Shown here: positions 1 to 7,935 of the stretch, piece by piece
Position numbering within the stretch: position 1 is the stretch's first letter
How the letters are laid out: each line of letters begins with the position of its first letter
Assembly: GCA_036346355.1 (NCBI GenBank)
Contig: CM070578.1
Coordinates: 12,476,501-12,540,500 of the forward strand
Origin: Rhipidocladum racemiflorum
Taxonomy: Eukaryota > Streptophyta > Magnoliopsida > Poales > Poaceae
Direction: 5' to 3'
DNA: 64,000 nt
Translations under genes and position numbers: made by a program
Notes under the pieces: model-generated
Told to the model about the DNA's origin: nothing
Seen by the model: the letters and a program-made list of their open reading frames with translations, nothing else
The model's database searches: none

Positions 1-1042
1 GACTAATGGCTTGTGGCATCCTCTCGATCACTCTCCCAAAATCATCGCGGCTGACCAAAATGCTTGACTCAAACAAGCTCTGCTGCGCAACAAGCCTGTC
101 TCTCAGCTCAATTCCAATAACGTCGGGGTACTGTGCCACAATGGACGCCAATGCCTCCTTCCTGACCCCAAATTCTAGAAGTGCCTCAATGTTAGGCTTC
201 ACCTTGTCCTCCAACCCAAACCCAAGGACATATGGCTTCTTCTCAATGATTCTTGCAATAGCCGGCCTCTGCAGCCCAATGCCTTCAAGATGTTCGACGA
301 AAGGTTTTACGATCTTCCCCACCCGCATTCCCAGCACCTCAGGGAAACGGGTGATGACGCTGCCGACTTGTCGCCTCGCCACGCCAATTCCGACGAGGTA
401 GGCGACGGAGGTGCTCATGGTGCCCTCGAGCTTGAATCCGAGGAGCTCCGGGTAGCGCTCGAGCACAAGCGGCACGTCAGCGGGCCTGACGTCCATCCCC
501 TGGAGGTACTTGACGACGGGGGCGAGGTCGACGACGACGCTGGCGTGGAGCAACTGCGGATAGCGTCGGAGCAGGTCCGGGAGCGCGTCGCGGCGGACGC
601 CGAGCTTGCCGAGGTAGTCGAGGACGGGGACCATGTTCTTGCGGACGCTGCAGCCGAGGGCGAGCGGGTAGGCGGCGATGTCGTCGTGGGAGAGGCCGAG
701 GGTGCGGAGGAACTCGACGCGCTCCCTCACGACGTCGACGGTGGCCGGGAGCTCGAGGCTGGCGAGCTCGCCCGGGTCGACGCCGAGGGAGGCGAGGAAG
801 GCGTCCACGTCGGCGCGGCGGGCGGCGCGGTCGCGCTCCATGTCGAGCAGGCTGGGGCGGGCGTAAAGGGAGGAGGAGGGGCGGGGGCGGGCGGGCCTGG
901 GGGAGCGGCGGCCGGGGCGGGGCAGGGAGGTGGAGGCGGAGGCGTAGGAGGAGGGGCGTTGGCGGAGAAGCTTGCGGTAGTGGGGGAAGGGGAGGGGAGG
1001 TGGCTTGGGGTGGACGGAGAAGAGGAAGAGGGACTTCATCAT
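1..1042 (-). CDS. mTERF4: mTERF-family protein, probably MTERF4 (BSM/RUG2), chloroplast; 3' end outside window
   Basis: Reading the minus strand from the ATG at 1042 gives 347 uninterrupted codons to the left edge; the stop lies outside. A second in-frame ATG follows directly at 1039. Residues 1 to about 65 are rich in Ser, Arg and Pro with few acidic residues, as in a plastid transit peptide. From about residue 68 (MERDRAARR) onward the protein is a series of roughly 35-residue mTERF helical repeats with the usual Leu/Pro spacing, for example YPLALGCSVRKN, YPQLLHAS, YPELLGFK, FPEVLGMR and KPYVLGFG. Members of this family bind nucleic acid; the maize and Arabidopsis MTERF4 proteins are known to act in plastid group II intron splicing and ribosome biogenesis. 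Assignment to MTERF4 rather than another mTERF is from recognised wording of the repeats. No introns or frameshifts are seen. The region is very GC rich, so opposite-strand open frames here are shadows. Confidence 0.85.
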   Translation of the reverse strand, partial: MMKSLFLFSVHPKPPPLPFPHYRKLLRQRPSSYASASTSLPRPGRRSPRPARPRPSSSLYARPSLLDMERDRAARRADVDAFLASLGVDPGELASLELPATVDVVRERVEFLRTLGLSHDDIAAYPLALGCSVRKNMVPVLDYLGKLGVRRDALPDLLRRYPQLLHASVVVDLAPVVKYLQGMDVRPADVPLVLERYPELLGFKLEGTMSTSVAYLVGIGVARRQVGSVITRFPEVLGMRVGKIVKPFVEHLEGIGLQRPAIARIIEKKPYVLGFGLEDKVKPNIEALLEFGVRKEALASIVAQYPDVIGIELRDRLVAQQSLFESSILVSRDDFGRVIERMPQAIS

Positions 1043-1143
1043 TTGGTGAGGCAGGGTGGGAAGCGTGGAGGTGAGGAGAGGTTTGGGGCGACGAGACGGA
1101 GTTGCAGTGCCAAAGCGTCCAGAGCGCCTCCGGGTCCGGGGGA

Positions 1144-1153
1144 TATTTTTATA
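1144..1153 (-). promoter_or_regulatory. Probable TATA box of the mTERF gene
   Basis: The minus strand reads TATAAAAATA about 100 bp upstream of the ATG at 1042, a normal distance for a plant core promoter with a short 5' UTR. GC content drops sharply upstream of it. Assignment is by position and consensus only. Confidence 0.55.
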
Positions 1154-1271
1154 GTTTTCACTCTTTACATCACTGAGGGTGCATTCAAAGGCGATGCCAA
1201 GATCCAGATACAGAGAGGCTAATATCGATAATAATCAGAAAAAATATAGTATATCGATATTTTTTATATCA

Positions 1272-1274
<3 letters not shown>

Positions 1275-1304
<30 letters not shown>
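1275..1304. repeat. (AT)15 microsatellite
   Basis: About 15 uninterrupted AT dinucleotides in the region upstream of the mTERF gene. Length is likely polymorphic. Confidence 0.95.
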
Positions 1305-1309
<5 letters not shown>

Positions 1310-1450
1310 TAGGATCCATCGTAACAAACAAACATAAGTACATAACGACCAATATATATTGAGACACAAAATAAAGTTAAAGGTCTATTATCTGGCTCTA
1401 ACAGAACTTGAATAACAAAAGAATGTAGCATTTGTTTTGCAATACAGAAG

Positions 1451-2045
1451 TTACACCTCTATTAACTTGAAATTAGATTTACGACTACCAGCTAGATCAA
1501 ATGACTTGATAATATCATCATAACTAAACTTCGTTGTCAATTCCTTTTCAATATAAACTACTAGGTAATCCCGCATAAAGGCATCTCCCATTTTATTCCG
1601 GAGACGTGTCTTCACAAGTTTCATTGCTGAAAAGACTCTCTCAGTGGTTGCAGTTGATACTGGAAAAGTTAGGATTAATCTTAACAACCTGTCCACCATT
1701 AGATATGAAAAATCTTTACCCAGCTTAACTAGTCCACTCATTAGGTTAGCAAGTGATAGCAATATTTTCATGTCCGGATGATTGCATACATTAAGTTGAA
1801 AATGTGGTAGTTCGCACTCCAGCTGAGCCCTTTCTTGACTTGAGAAATCAGCAGAATAGTGTTTTTTAACTAGACAGCAAACCTTTGTCATGTTGAATAA
1901 CTCGATTCTTGGATCCAAAGAGGCACAGAGGGATAGAAGCTCGGTTGCTTGAGAACTAAATTGATTTTCTAACTCAATCAATTGTTGATCGATTGAAACA
2001 TTAAACACATCTATCTTATAATGGTGAAAAGTTATGGTGTTATCA
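1451..2045 (-). pseudogene. hAT transposase C-terminal fragment (dimerisation domain)
   Basis: A minus-strand frame from 2008 to 1451 encodes 185 residues ending at a stop. It carries the hallmark of the hAT C-terminal dimerisation domain, FPVSTATTERVFSAMKLVK, followed by TRLRNKMGD and a tail ending in LIEV. The upstream part (FNVSIDQQLIELENQF, then ALDPR-like CASLDPRIEL) resembles the TTF/zinc-finger MYM-type-1-like hAT proteins of plants. Homology continues without a start codon to about 2045 (HHYKIDVF), where it stops. The BED finger, the catalytic N-terminal part and terminal repeats are absent, so this is a dead 5'-truncated relic. It lies in the upstream region of the mTERF gene. Confidence 0.8.
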
Positions 2046-2139
2046 TTTTTGTTTCGATATTGGTGGAGTACCTTGACTTGGAATTACAACAATGTTGGTG
2101 GGTGCCAGGCCTCCTTGGGCACCCCCTATCTTTGCCCCT

Positions 2140-2372
2140 GGGTGTGTTTGATTGCCTGTACCAAGTGGTACATGTATGAGATGGTTCAAGAAAAAAATCA
2201 TCCATGTGTTTTGTTGCTTGAATGGAACCATCCCATCCTGAACCAAGTGATACAAAATTTAACAAATATTCCCTCTAGATGCCAAACCATTCCATTCACC
2301 CAAAATAACGGAACCAAATGATATGGGACCATCCCATCTCATTCAACCTCATTCCATCAACCGAACGCACCC
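2140..2372. mobile_element. MITE, Tourist-like or hAT-like (TIR GGGTGTGTTTGATTG)
   Basis: The left end GGGTGTGTTTGATTG pairs with the inverted right end (reverse complement GGGTGCGTTCGGTTG, 12 of 15 matches). The interior repeats GGAACCATCCCATC-like words and has no coding capacity. The same word set (TGTTTGGTTG ends, GGGATGG...CCATCCCA interior) occurs in the element at 30282-30562, so the two are related. I could not find a convincing target duplication. About 230 bp. Confidence 0.6.
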
Positions 2373-3629
2373 TAATTAACATAACTGGACAGCTATTGTC
2401 TCTCACTTCTTTACACCAAACAAGGGTTACATCACAAGTTCACAACGACTGCCACGCTAAATCATCCGTCGAACTAGGGAGCCGTGCAACTGTCCATCAC
2501 TCCCTATCTACCATTGCTAAATAGAGATGAGAGACCACAGAGAGCTTGATTTGGAGGGAAAGAGAGGAGGAGGATGGTTATGGAAGAGTAAAATCAACTG
2601 TTATTCAATGTCATTTTAGGCAAAAATGGTATACATTCCTTATATTTTCTCATATAATATGTTTGGATGAATCATGTTACAAGTAGCGAACTAACGATGG
2701 ACAAGTCAGGTCAATTATATAGACGTTTGTTCGGGCCGAACTAGCTAGAATGTGCCATAATTGGTGACTTGAGAGCCTGAGATTGAGTTTGTGTAACCAT
2801 GTTTGGGTTGGGTTAAATTAAATTGATATAGACCCAGTTCCCTCCTCCAACCTAGGTGTAAATTGTTTTGAGGACGCTCGGAATTGCCGCCACGTGCCTT
2901 TTAGAATATTCCGACGAGCCTGTCAACGGTGGCTCGAGACATTAAATTTGGAAAACAAAAGGCTTTCAATTTGAGAACCAGAGTTTTAGGGGGGAGGCAC
3001 TAACCTTTCGATTCAAACAAATCAAAACTTTCGAAATACAAACTTTAACTTTCAACTAGACCATTACAACTTTGAACTCCATTTAAAAAGAATCAACTTG
3101 AAATTGCAAAGCTTTCATACCAAATCTAACTTCTAACCTAAAAACCTCGTACCCCTCCCAACTCCCTCGTGATACAATGATTGTCGATGGTGGATCAGCA
3201 CTACAATGCCCCGCTCATGGCGGCGCATGACATTAGGGTTTTGAGGAAGAAAGTCATAAGCAAGCTGCAAAGAGTGGTGTGGTGACTATGGTCAACACTA
3301 AGGGCTTGTTTGGATGTTAGGGGGAAACTCCCAGGGAACAAAATTCCAAGGGGAATTTTGAAGGGCACATGGAATCCCTCTCACCCCCTTCGGAAAAATA
3401 TTCCCTACTACCATTTGGAAGATACAATATGAAAATTCTAGACATTAAAAAATTTCTAAAAATTTAGAAAAAATCAAAAAACCATGGGGAAGTGTTTGAT
3501 CATATCCTTAAATCCACACATTCAAATTAGATTCATACACGTATTCACACATAGGCCATAGAGACCTTGATTACATGGTACTCGGCTGGAGCAATTACAT
3601 CAACAATAGCAAAAATGCAACATCACATC
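2373..3629. other. Intergenic, no gene seen
   Basis: No coding signal is seen. At 3300-3320 the words TAAGGGCTTGTTTGGATG look like one end of a Tourist-like MITE whose partner end I cannot find. The rest is AT-rich unique-looking sequence. Confidence 0.6.
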
Positions 3630-4854
3630 TAGGGATGGCAGTTTTACCCATAGGTTTGGGTACCCACGGGTACCCGACTTGATAAAGGTGGGCACGGGTA
3701 GCACTTCAGACCACAAGTTTTCGGGTTTGGGTACCCGATAAAATCATAGGATGGTCGTGGGTGTCAATTCGTACCCATGGGTACCTAATGAGTATCCTAT
3801 AAAATGTAGGCCCCTCTTAAAATTTGTTTTGCCTACTATTATTTTTAGCCCAATAGATCAACCCATTTTTCTTTTGTTTTTGGCCCATTCAGTTTCCTCT
3901 TTCTTAGCCAAGTTGGCCCAGTTGGGCCCACTCGATCCGACTACTCCCCCTTATTCCTTTAACCCTATCCCTCTGGCTCCCTCCATTCCAGCCTTGAGCC
4001 GCCGCCCCCATCTTTCCCCTCTCTCTCATGCAAGATCCCCCTCCATTCGTGTGCTCGATGCTTCTCTCTCACGGATCCCCCTCCGGCGACTCTCGTCTGC
4101 GCTTCCCTTCATTGGATTTGACCGCCTCCCCCTTGCCCTCTCCCCTCCTCCTCTGGCCGCCTTGCCCCCTCCCCTCCCCGGGTTTCTCTTCATTGGACCA
4201 GTGGCGGCACGAGCCAGATGGCGTCGCGGCACTCTCGAGCGACCTGCGGCGGCCGGGCACGTCAGCGGTGGAGAAGGAGAGGAAGGACATCAAGGCGAGG
4301 TGGGAACTCTCGGCGGCGCGGGAGTACTACAACTACCGCAAGTCCATCTACGGTGACATCACCCACTGCTCCCTCCTCGTTGATGCCCGTCAGCACCCTC
4401 ATCGTCCCCGCCTAGCCAACCGCCCAGGTTAGCCCGACAGGCCGTTTGCCCCTTCCCTGTTTCCATTGCCAGTTTTTAGTACGTCTCCCTATCATCCTTG
4501 GTATTCAATCTGCTTGTCTCAGTGCACAATGTGATGTGGATTCTGGGTTGCGTTCTGATCAATGCCACACCACGTTAATCTATAGCGTATGGTGTGGGCG
4601 ATGCCTTGACGCAACACTCGCTTGTTAGATAGCTAAGGTGACTTCAGTTATGAGGCTTTTGTTATGATTGCAATGTTAGCTCTCAGTTTGCTATTTGTCT
4701 ACCCGTGGGTATCCATTGGGTATCGAGTACCTATCGGGTTTGGGTATAGGCACATATATGTGCTTGTGAAGCTTAGTGAATTTGGGCGGGCTACACTTTG
4801 TTCAGGTTCGAGTTCGGGTCTTAGACGATGGTACCCATCCGATTGCCATCCCTA
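3630..4854. mobile_element. hAT-like non-autonomous element carrying a captured gene fragment
   Basis: The left end TAGGGATGGCAG (3630) and right end TTGCCATCCCTA (4854) form inverted termini of the common plant hAT type. Subterminal regions at both ends repeat GGGTACCC/CGGGTA words, also typical of hAT. The 8 bp outside each end are ATCACATC and ACCACACC, matching at 6 of 8 positions, which fits an aged 8-bp target duplication. No transposase is present. The GC-rich core (about 3950-4450) differs in composition from the ends and holds a fragment of a host gene, described separately. Length about 1225 bp. Confidence 0.7.
4235..4435 (+). pseudogene. Captured HAD-superfamily hydrolase-like exon fragment
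   Basis: In the plus frame the stretch reads VEKERKDIKARWELSAAREY, then YNYRKSIYGDITHCSLLVDA. This resembles the N-terminal part of plant haloacid-dehalogenase-like hydrolases, where the HAD nucleophile motif follows as DA-x-GTL. Here a one-base shift occurs just after LLVDA. The continuing frame reads VSTLIVPA, a stop codon, then PTAQ, so the Gly of the motif is Ser and the frame is broken. Right after PTAQ the sequence CCCAG|GTTAGC looks like an exon/intron junction, suggesting capture of genomic DNA rather than cDNA. It lies within the 3630-4854 hAT-like element. The HAD assignment is from memory of the family and is only moderately sure. Confidence 0.45.
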
Positions 4855-5590
4855 ACCACACCTCCTCCCGTATAACAAACGAGCATGATGTAAGCCCTTT
4901 TTGGGATAGATTCTAATTGTTCATATTATAGATTATAGCCAGCTGTTTGGAAAAGCGACTGCATAAAGAATCTGCTGGCTGGAAATTTTGGTCGTTCAAC
5001 AATCCTAAATGTTGATGGGGTTGTCTGTGTTGAGTAAGGCTTCGAGCGGCAGTTCAGGAAAGCGACATATGGTCTCGGGCCGACGGCGCAGGAGGGCTCT
5101 TCACGTGGCTCACAAGAATCAGCGGCAACCCGTCTTCTAATTTTCTGTAGAGGGCTACTTCTAATTGTGAGATAAACTACCTATAATACTCCTGTTTGGC
5201 AAACAATCCATTTTTATTTTAAGTACAAGTTGTCTAGAATTTATCCCAAATGGGGCTATAAACTTCCTCATTGATATCACCGTTGAGACCAATCTGCTCT
5301 TTGGGAGCAATGCAGAGTTGAAATAGTATGTAAATTTATATGTTAACTTGGATAATTGAATATGAAAGAACAATTTATGCTCAGCTACAGTGCCGTTGAT
5401 CCCACAGTGCCTAATCCCCACCCATCGATCTACGATAAAAACCAATACAACAAGATCTAACTCAAATCTATCTAAGGTCATATATTTCCTATCTAAATAA
5501 AAATGGTGCATACAACGATCCACGAAAGCGAATTGGATCTACATAAAATTAGCAAAATCACACGCAAAATCAATTGAAAATCACACATTT
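4855..5590. other. Intergenic, no gene seen
   Basis: AT-rich spacer between the hAT-like element and the TIM17 pseudogene. The part from about 5160 to 5580 may include former 3' flank of the pseudogene. No repeat ends or coding signal recognised. Confidence 0.6.
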
Positions 5591-6262
5591 TCACTCGTAC
5601 TTAAAGGAGGGTACAGACGCGCTAGGCGTATCGAAGCTCTCCAACCCCTTCGACTTCTGGTCACCACCAGCAATAGCAACCTTCTCCTCCTGCTTCCTCC
5701 GAAATAAGCCTCCAAACCACCCAGTAGAGCCCGATTTAGGGATCGCGACCTCCTGAACTACGGGCGGCACCTGATGCATCCCTAGGAAGTCGATGGGCAC
5801 GGGGACACCAGGATCCTCCCCAAGGAGCAGCGAGAGGTCTTGCGGCATGACCAATACACTATTGAGCATGATGCCAGTGCCCTTGATGAGTGTGAGGAGG
5901 GCGTCACCGAAGAGCACGGGGTCTCCCGGAGGTGTGGAGCCCCTGGCGCATGGCGAGGTGGCCGCTGGTGGCGGCCCAGGCAATGATGAAATTCCAGGGG
6001 TCCTCTTTCTGGCGCGCGTAGACCATGGCGTAGTTGAAAGTGGAGAAGAGGTTGCCCAGACGACAAAGTTACCGCTGACGCGAGGCGCTTTCATGCGGAC
6101 GGACTGGGCACCGCCGGATAGGCGATGGTCATTGGGGGAGTTGTAGATGTCCTTGATGAAGTGGATGGCAGAGCTGCCCACAATGCCCATGCCAAAGGTG
6201 CCGCCCACGGCGTCGAGGATGCGATCAGGGCACGGCTATCACAATGCCTTTGGCGTGCCCAT
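5591..6262 (-). pseudogene. TIM17 mitochondrial inner-membrane translocase pseudogene
   Basis: The minus strand from the ATG at 6262 reads MGTPKAL, two stops (TGA TAG), then PCPDRILDAVGGTFGMG and IHFIKDIYNSPNDHRLSGG, QSVRMKAPRVSGNFVVW, the Tim17/22/23 family signature. After VVW a one-base loss shifts the frame. The other frame continues with the expected FSTFNYAMVYARQKEDPWNF and SGHLAMRQGLHTSGRP. A one-base gain then restores the first frame (VLFGDALLTLIKGTGIMLN). The C-terminal extension ends at 5591. The middle ~45 residues are thus out of frame, and two stops interrupt the N-terminus. Functional plant TIM17 forms the presequence channel with TIM23 in the inner membrane. No introns are seen, but plant TIM17 genes may lack them, so retro-origin cannot be proved. 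Confidence 0.85.
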
Positions 6263-6952
6263 CGGCCCCTCTCCAGTCGGTCTTCGGTTGCAACGTGGGA
6301 ACCCTAGGAGGGGAGGGGAGAGGGCGGCGACAAGCTTGGATGACAAGTTGGGGCAAATGGAAGGGGATAAAAAAGAGGAGGATTTCATCAGCGAGCTCCC
6401 GCCGCCAGAGTCGGAGGAGGAAGGGCGCGATGGAGGTGGCGGTCCATAGGAAGGCAGCTGGGACTTGAGAGCGAGACGAGGCAGCGACGGGAAGAACTTC
6501 CCGACTTACAAAGACGAGGATAAAATCTCGTGGAAATGGCGTGGATCGGGCCAAAAAATCCCTGTCATATGGAGTTTGGACCGGGCACAGGGAAGCTAGC
6601 CCTATGGGTTTCCGCCTCCGGTATTGGGCTAACCAAGCAAGCCCTAAAGGGGCAAGGCACCAACCATAAAGAGGAAGGACCTTGACCGCAAGGAGCATGT
6701 GCATGTGTTAGGAGACGTGAGGTAGTACGAAATGCTCAAGGGGGACAGAGGACCAAAAGAAGTTGTGAGTTGTGACTGACACAAAATCGAGAGAAGCCCA
6801 ATAGTAAACACTAGAACGAAAAGGGTTCTACGCATTAGACGACTACAATAAATTATAAAGTTGATCTAACAATTTAAAGGTTCATCTACTGCTCCCTTCG
6901 GTTGCAGATATGATATCCACGTAACAACACGAAATCACACAATTTATATACA
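6263..6952. other. Intergenic, no gene seen
   Basis: Mixed GC-rich then AT-rich sequence upstream of the TIM17 pseudogene. A minus-strand frame at 6225-6704 has no recognisable domain and overlaps the pseudogene start; I do not call it a gene. Confidence 0.55.
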
Positions 6953-7174
6953 CGAATCTCACTGTATGCTTTTTCTGAAATTGGCCAAGAGCTCTGGCAT
7001 TTCATTAAAGAAGAAGAGAACAACAACCAGACTACAAACGCACACACCACACACCACCACACACTAGCGCCTGTCTCCGGTCCCTTGCGAGCACGCGGGT
7101 TGAGCGGGTGGGTGAGGCGCACATCCGCACCTCCAACCAATTGAGGTAAACTCAGTTCTCGAATCTCACTGTAT
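6953..7174 (-). mobile_element. 5'-truncated LINE insertion with 15-bp target duplication
   Basis: The 15-bp sequence CGAATCTCACTGTAT occurs at 6953-6967 and again at 7160-7174. Between them lie 192 bp (6968-7159). On the minus strand these end in TTCTTCTTTAATGAAATGCC and then a short A-rich tail (CAGAAAAAGC) next to the duplication. This matches the 3' end usual in plant L1-type LINEs, with a long target duplication and severe 5' truncation. No reverse-transcriptase frame remains. Confidence 0.75.
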
Positions 7175-7332
7175 ACTAACTTAGCGTCTCCAAACAGTTT
7201 GTTTTTTATTTACGGCCCCTCCAAATACAGGAACTTTTCCGTTGAAAAAAGGAAAAACAATTACAGGAACATTGCTTACAACCGGCAAATCTTGCCTTTA
7301 GCTTTGCCCGCCCCCACTTTAAATAGTAAGTA

Positions 7333-7573
7333 CTCCCTCCGTTTCTTTTTATAAGGCGTATTTGGTTTCGTTAGGACAAGACTTTGACCAACGATTACTT
7401 CATTAATATATCATTTATGCAATACAAAATCATAATTATATATAAGTACTTTTGAATACAAATCTACTAATATCAATTTTGTGTCATAAAAATTATATGC
7501 TAATAGAGTAATTATTGGTCAAAGCCTTGTCCTAACGAAACCAAATACGTCTTATAAAAAGAAACGGAGGGAG
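7333..7573. mobile_element. Stowaway MITE with TA duplication
   Basis: Termini CTCCCTCCGTTTC and its inverted copy flank a 241-bp element bounded by TA at 7331-7332 and 7574-7575. The inverted arms continue far inward (TATAAGGCGTATTTGGTTTC and its complement), so the whole can fold into a hairpin. This is the classic grass Stowaway (Tc1/mariner-derived) family. It sits about 360 bp upstream of the P5A ATPase start codon, in its promoter region. Confidence 0.95.
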
Positions 7574-7935
7574 TAACAAAGAAGACAAAAGTAAAAGGTC
7601 ACTCGAGAGAATTCACATCGCCATGAGATACCGGCATACCGCACCGTAAAACTTCTAGTAACGGACTGTCCCTCCAAGAGGTAAGAAGAGGACGAGCCGC
7701 AAAGCAGCGCAGCAGTAGCGGCGAAAAAAACCCTCGCGCCGCGGCCGCCGCACGGCGACTGACGCTGCCCACCCACCCACCGCCCGCCGCCGATCCGATC
7801 CCGTCGAAACCGAACTGGTGAATCCCCCCAAACTGCCACCCGTCCCCCTCTCCGATTTACATCAGAACCCGATCTGACATCTGAACCCCGGCGACTCCGC
7901 AGCTCTCCCCCGATCTGAGCGGTCGCGGCGGCGGC

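Noticed and set aside
290..1222. Long plus-strand open frame of 310 codons
   Set aside because: It is the antisense shadow of the GC-rich mTERF coding sequence; its translation is Gly/Ala/Glu-rich with no domain.
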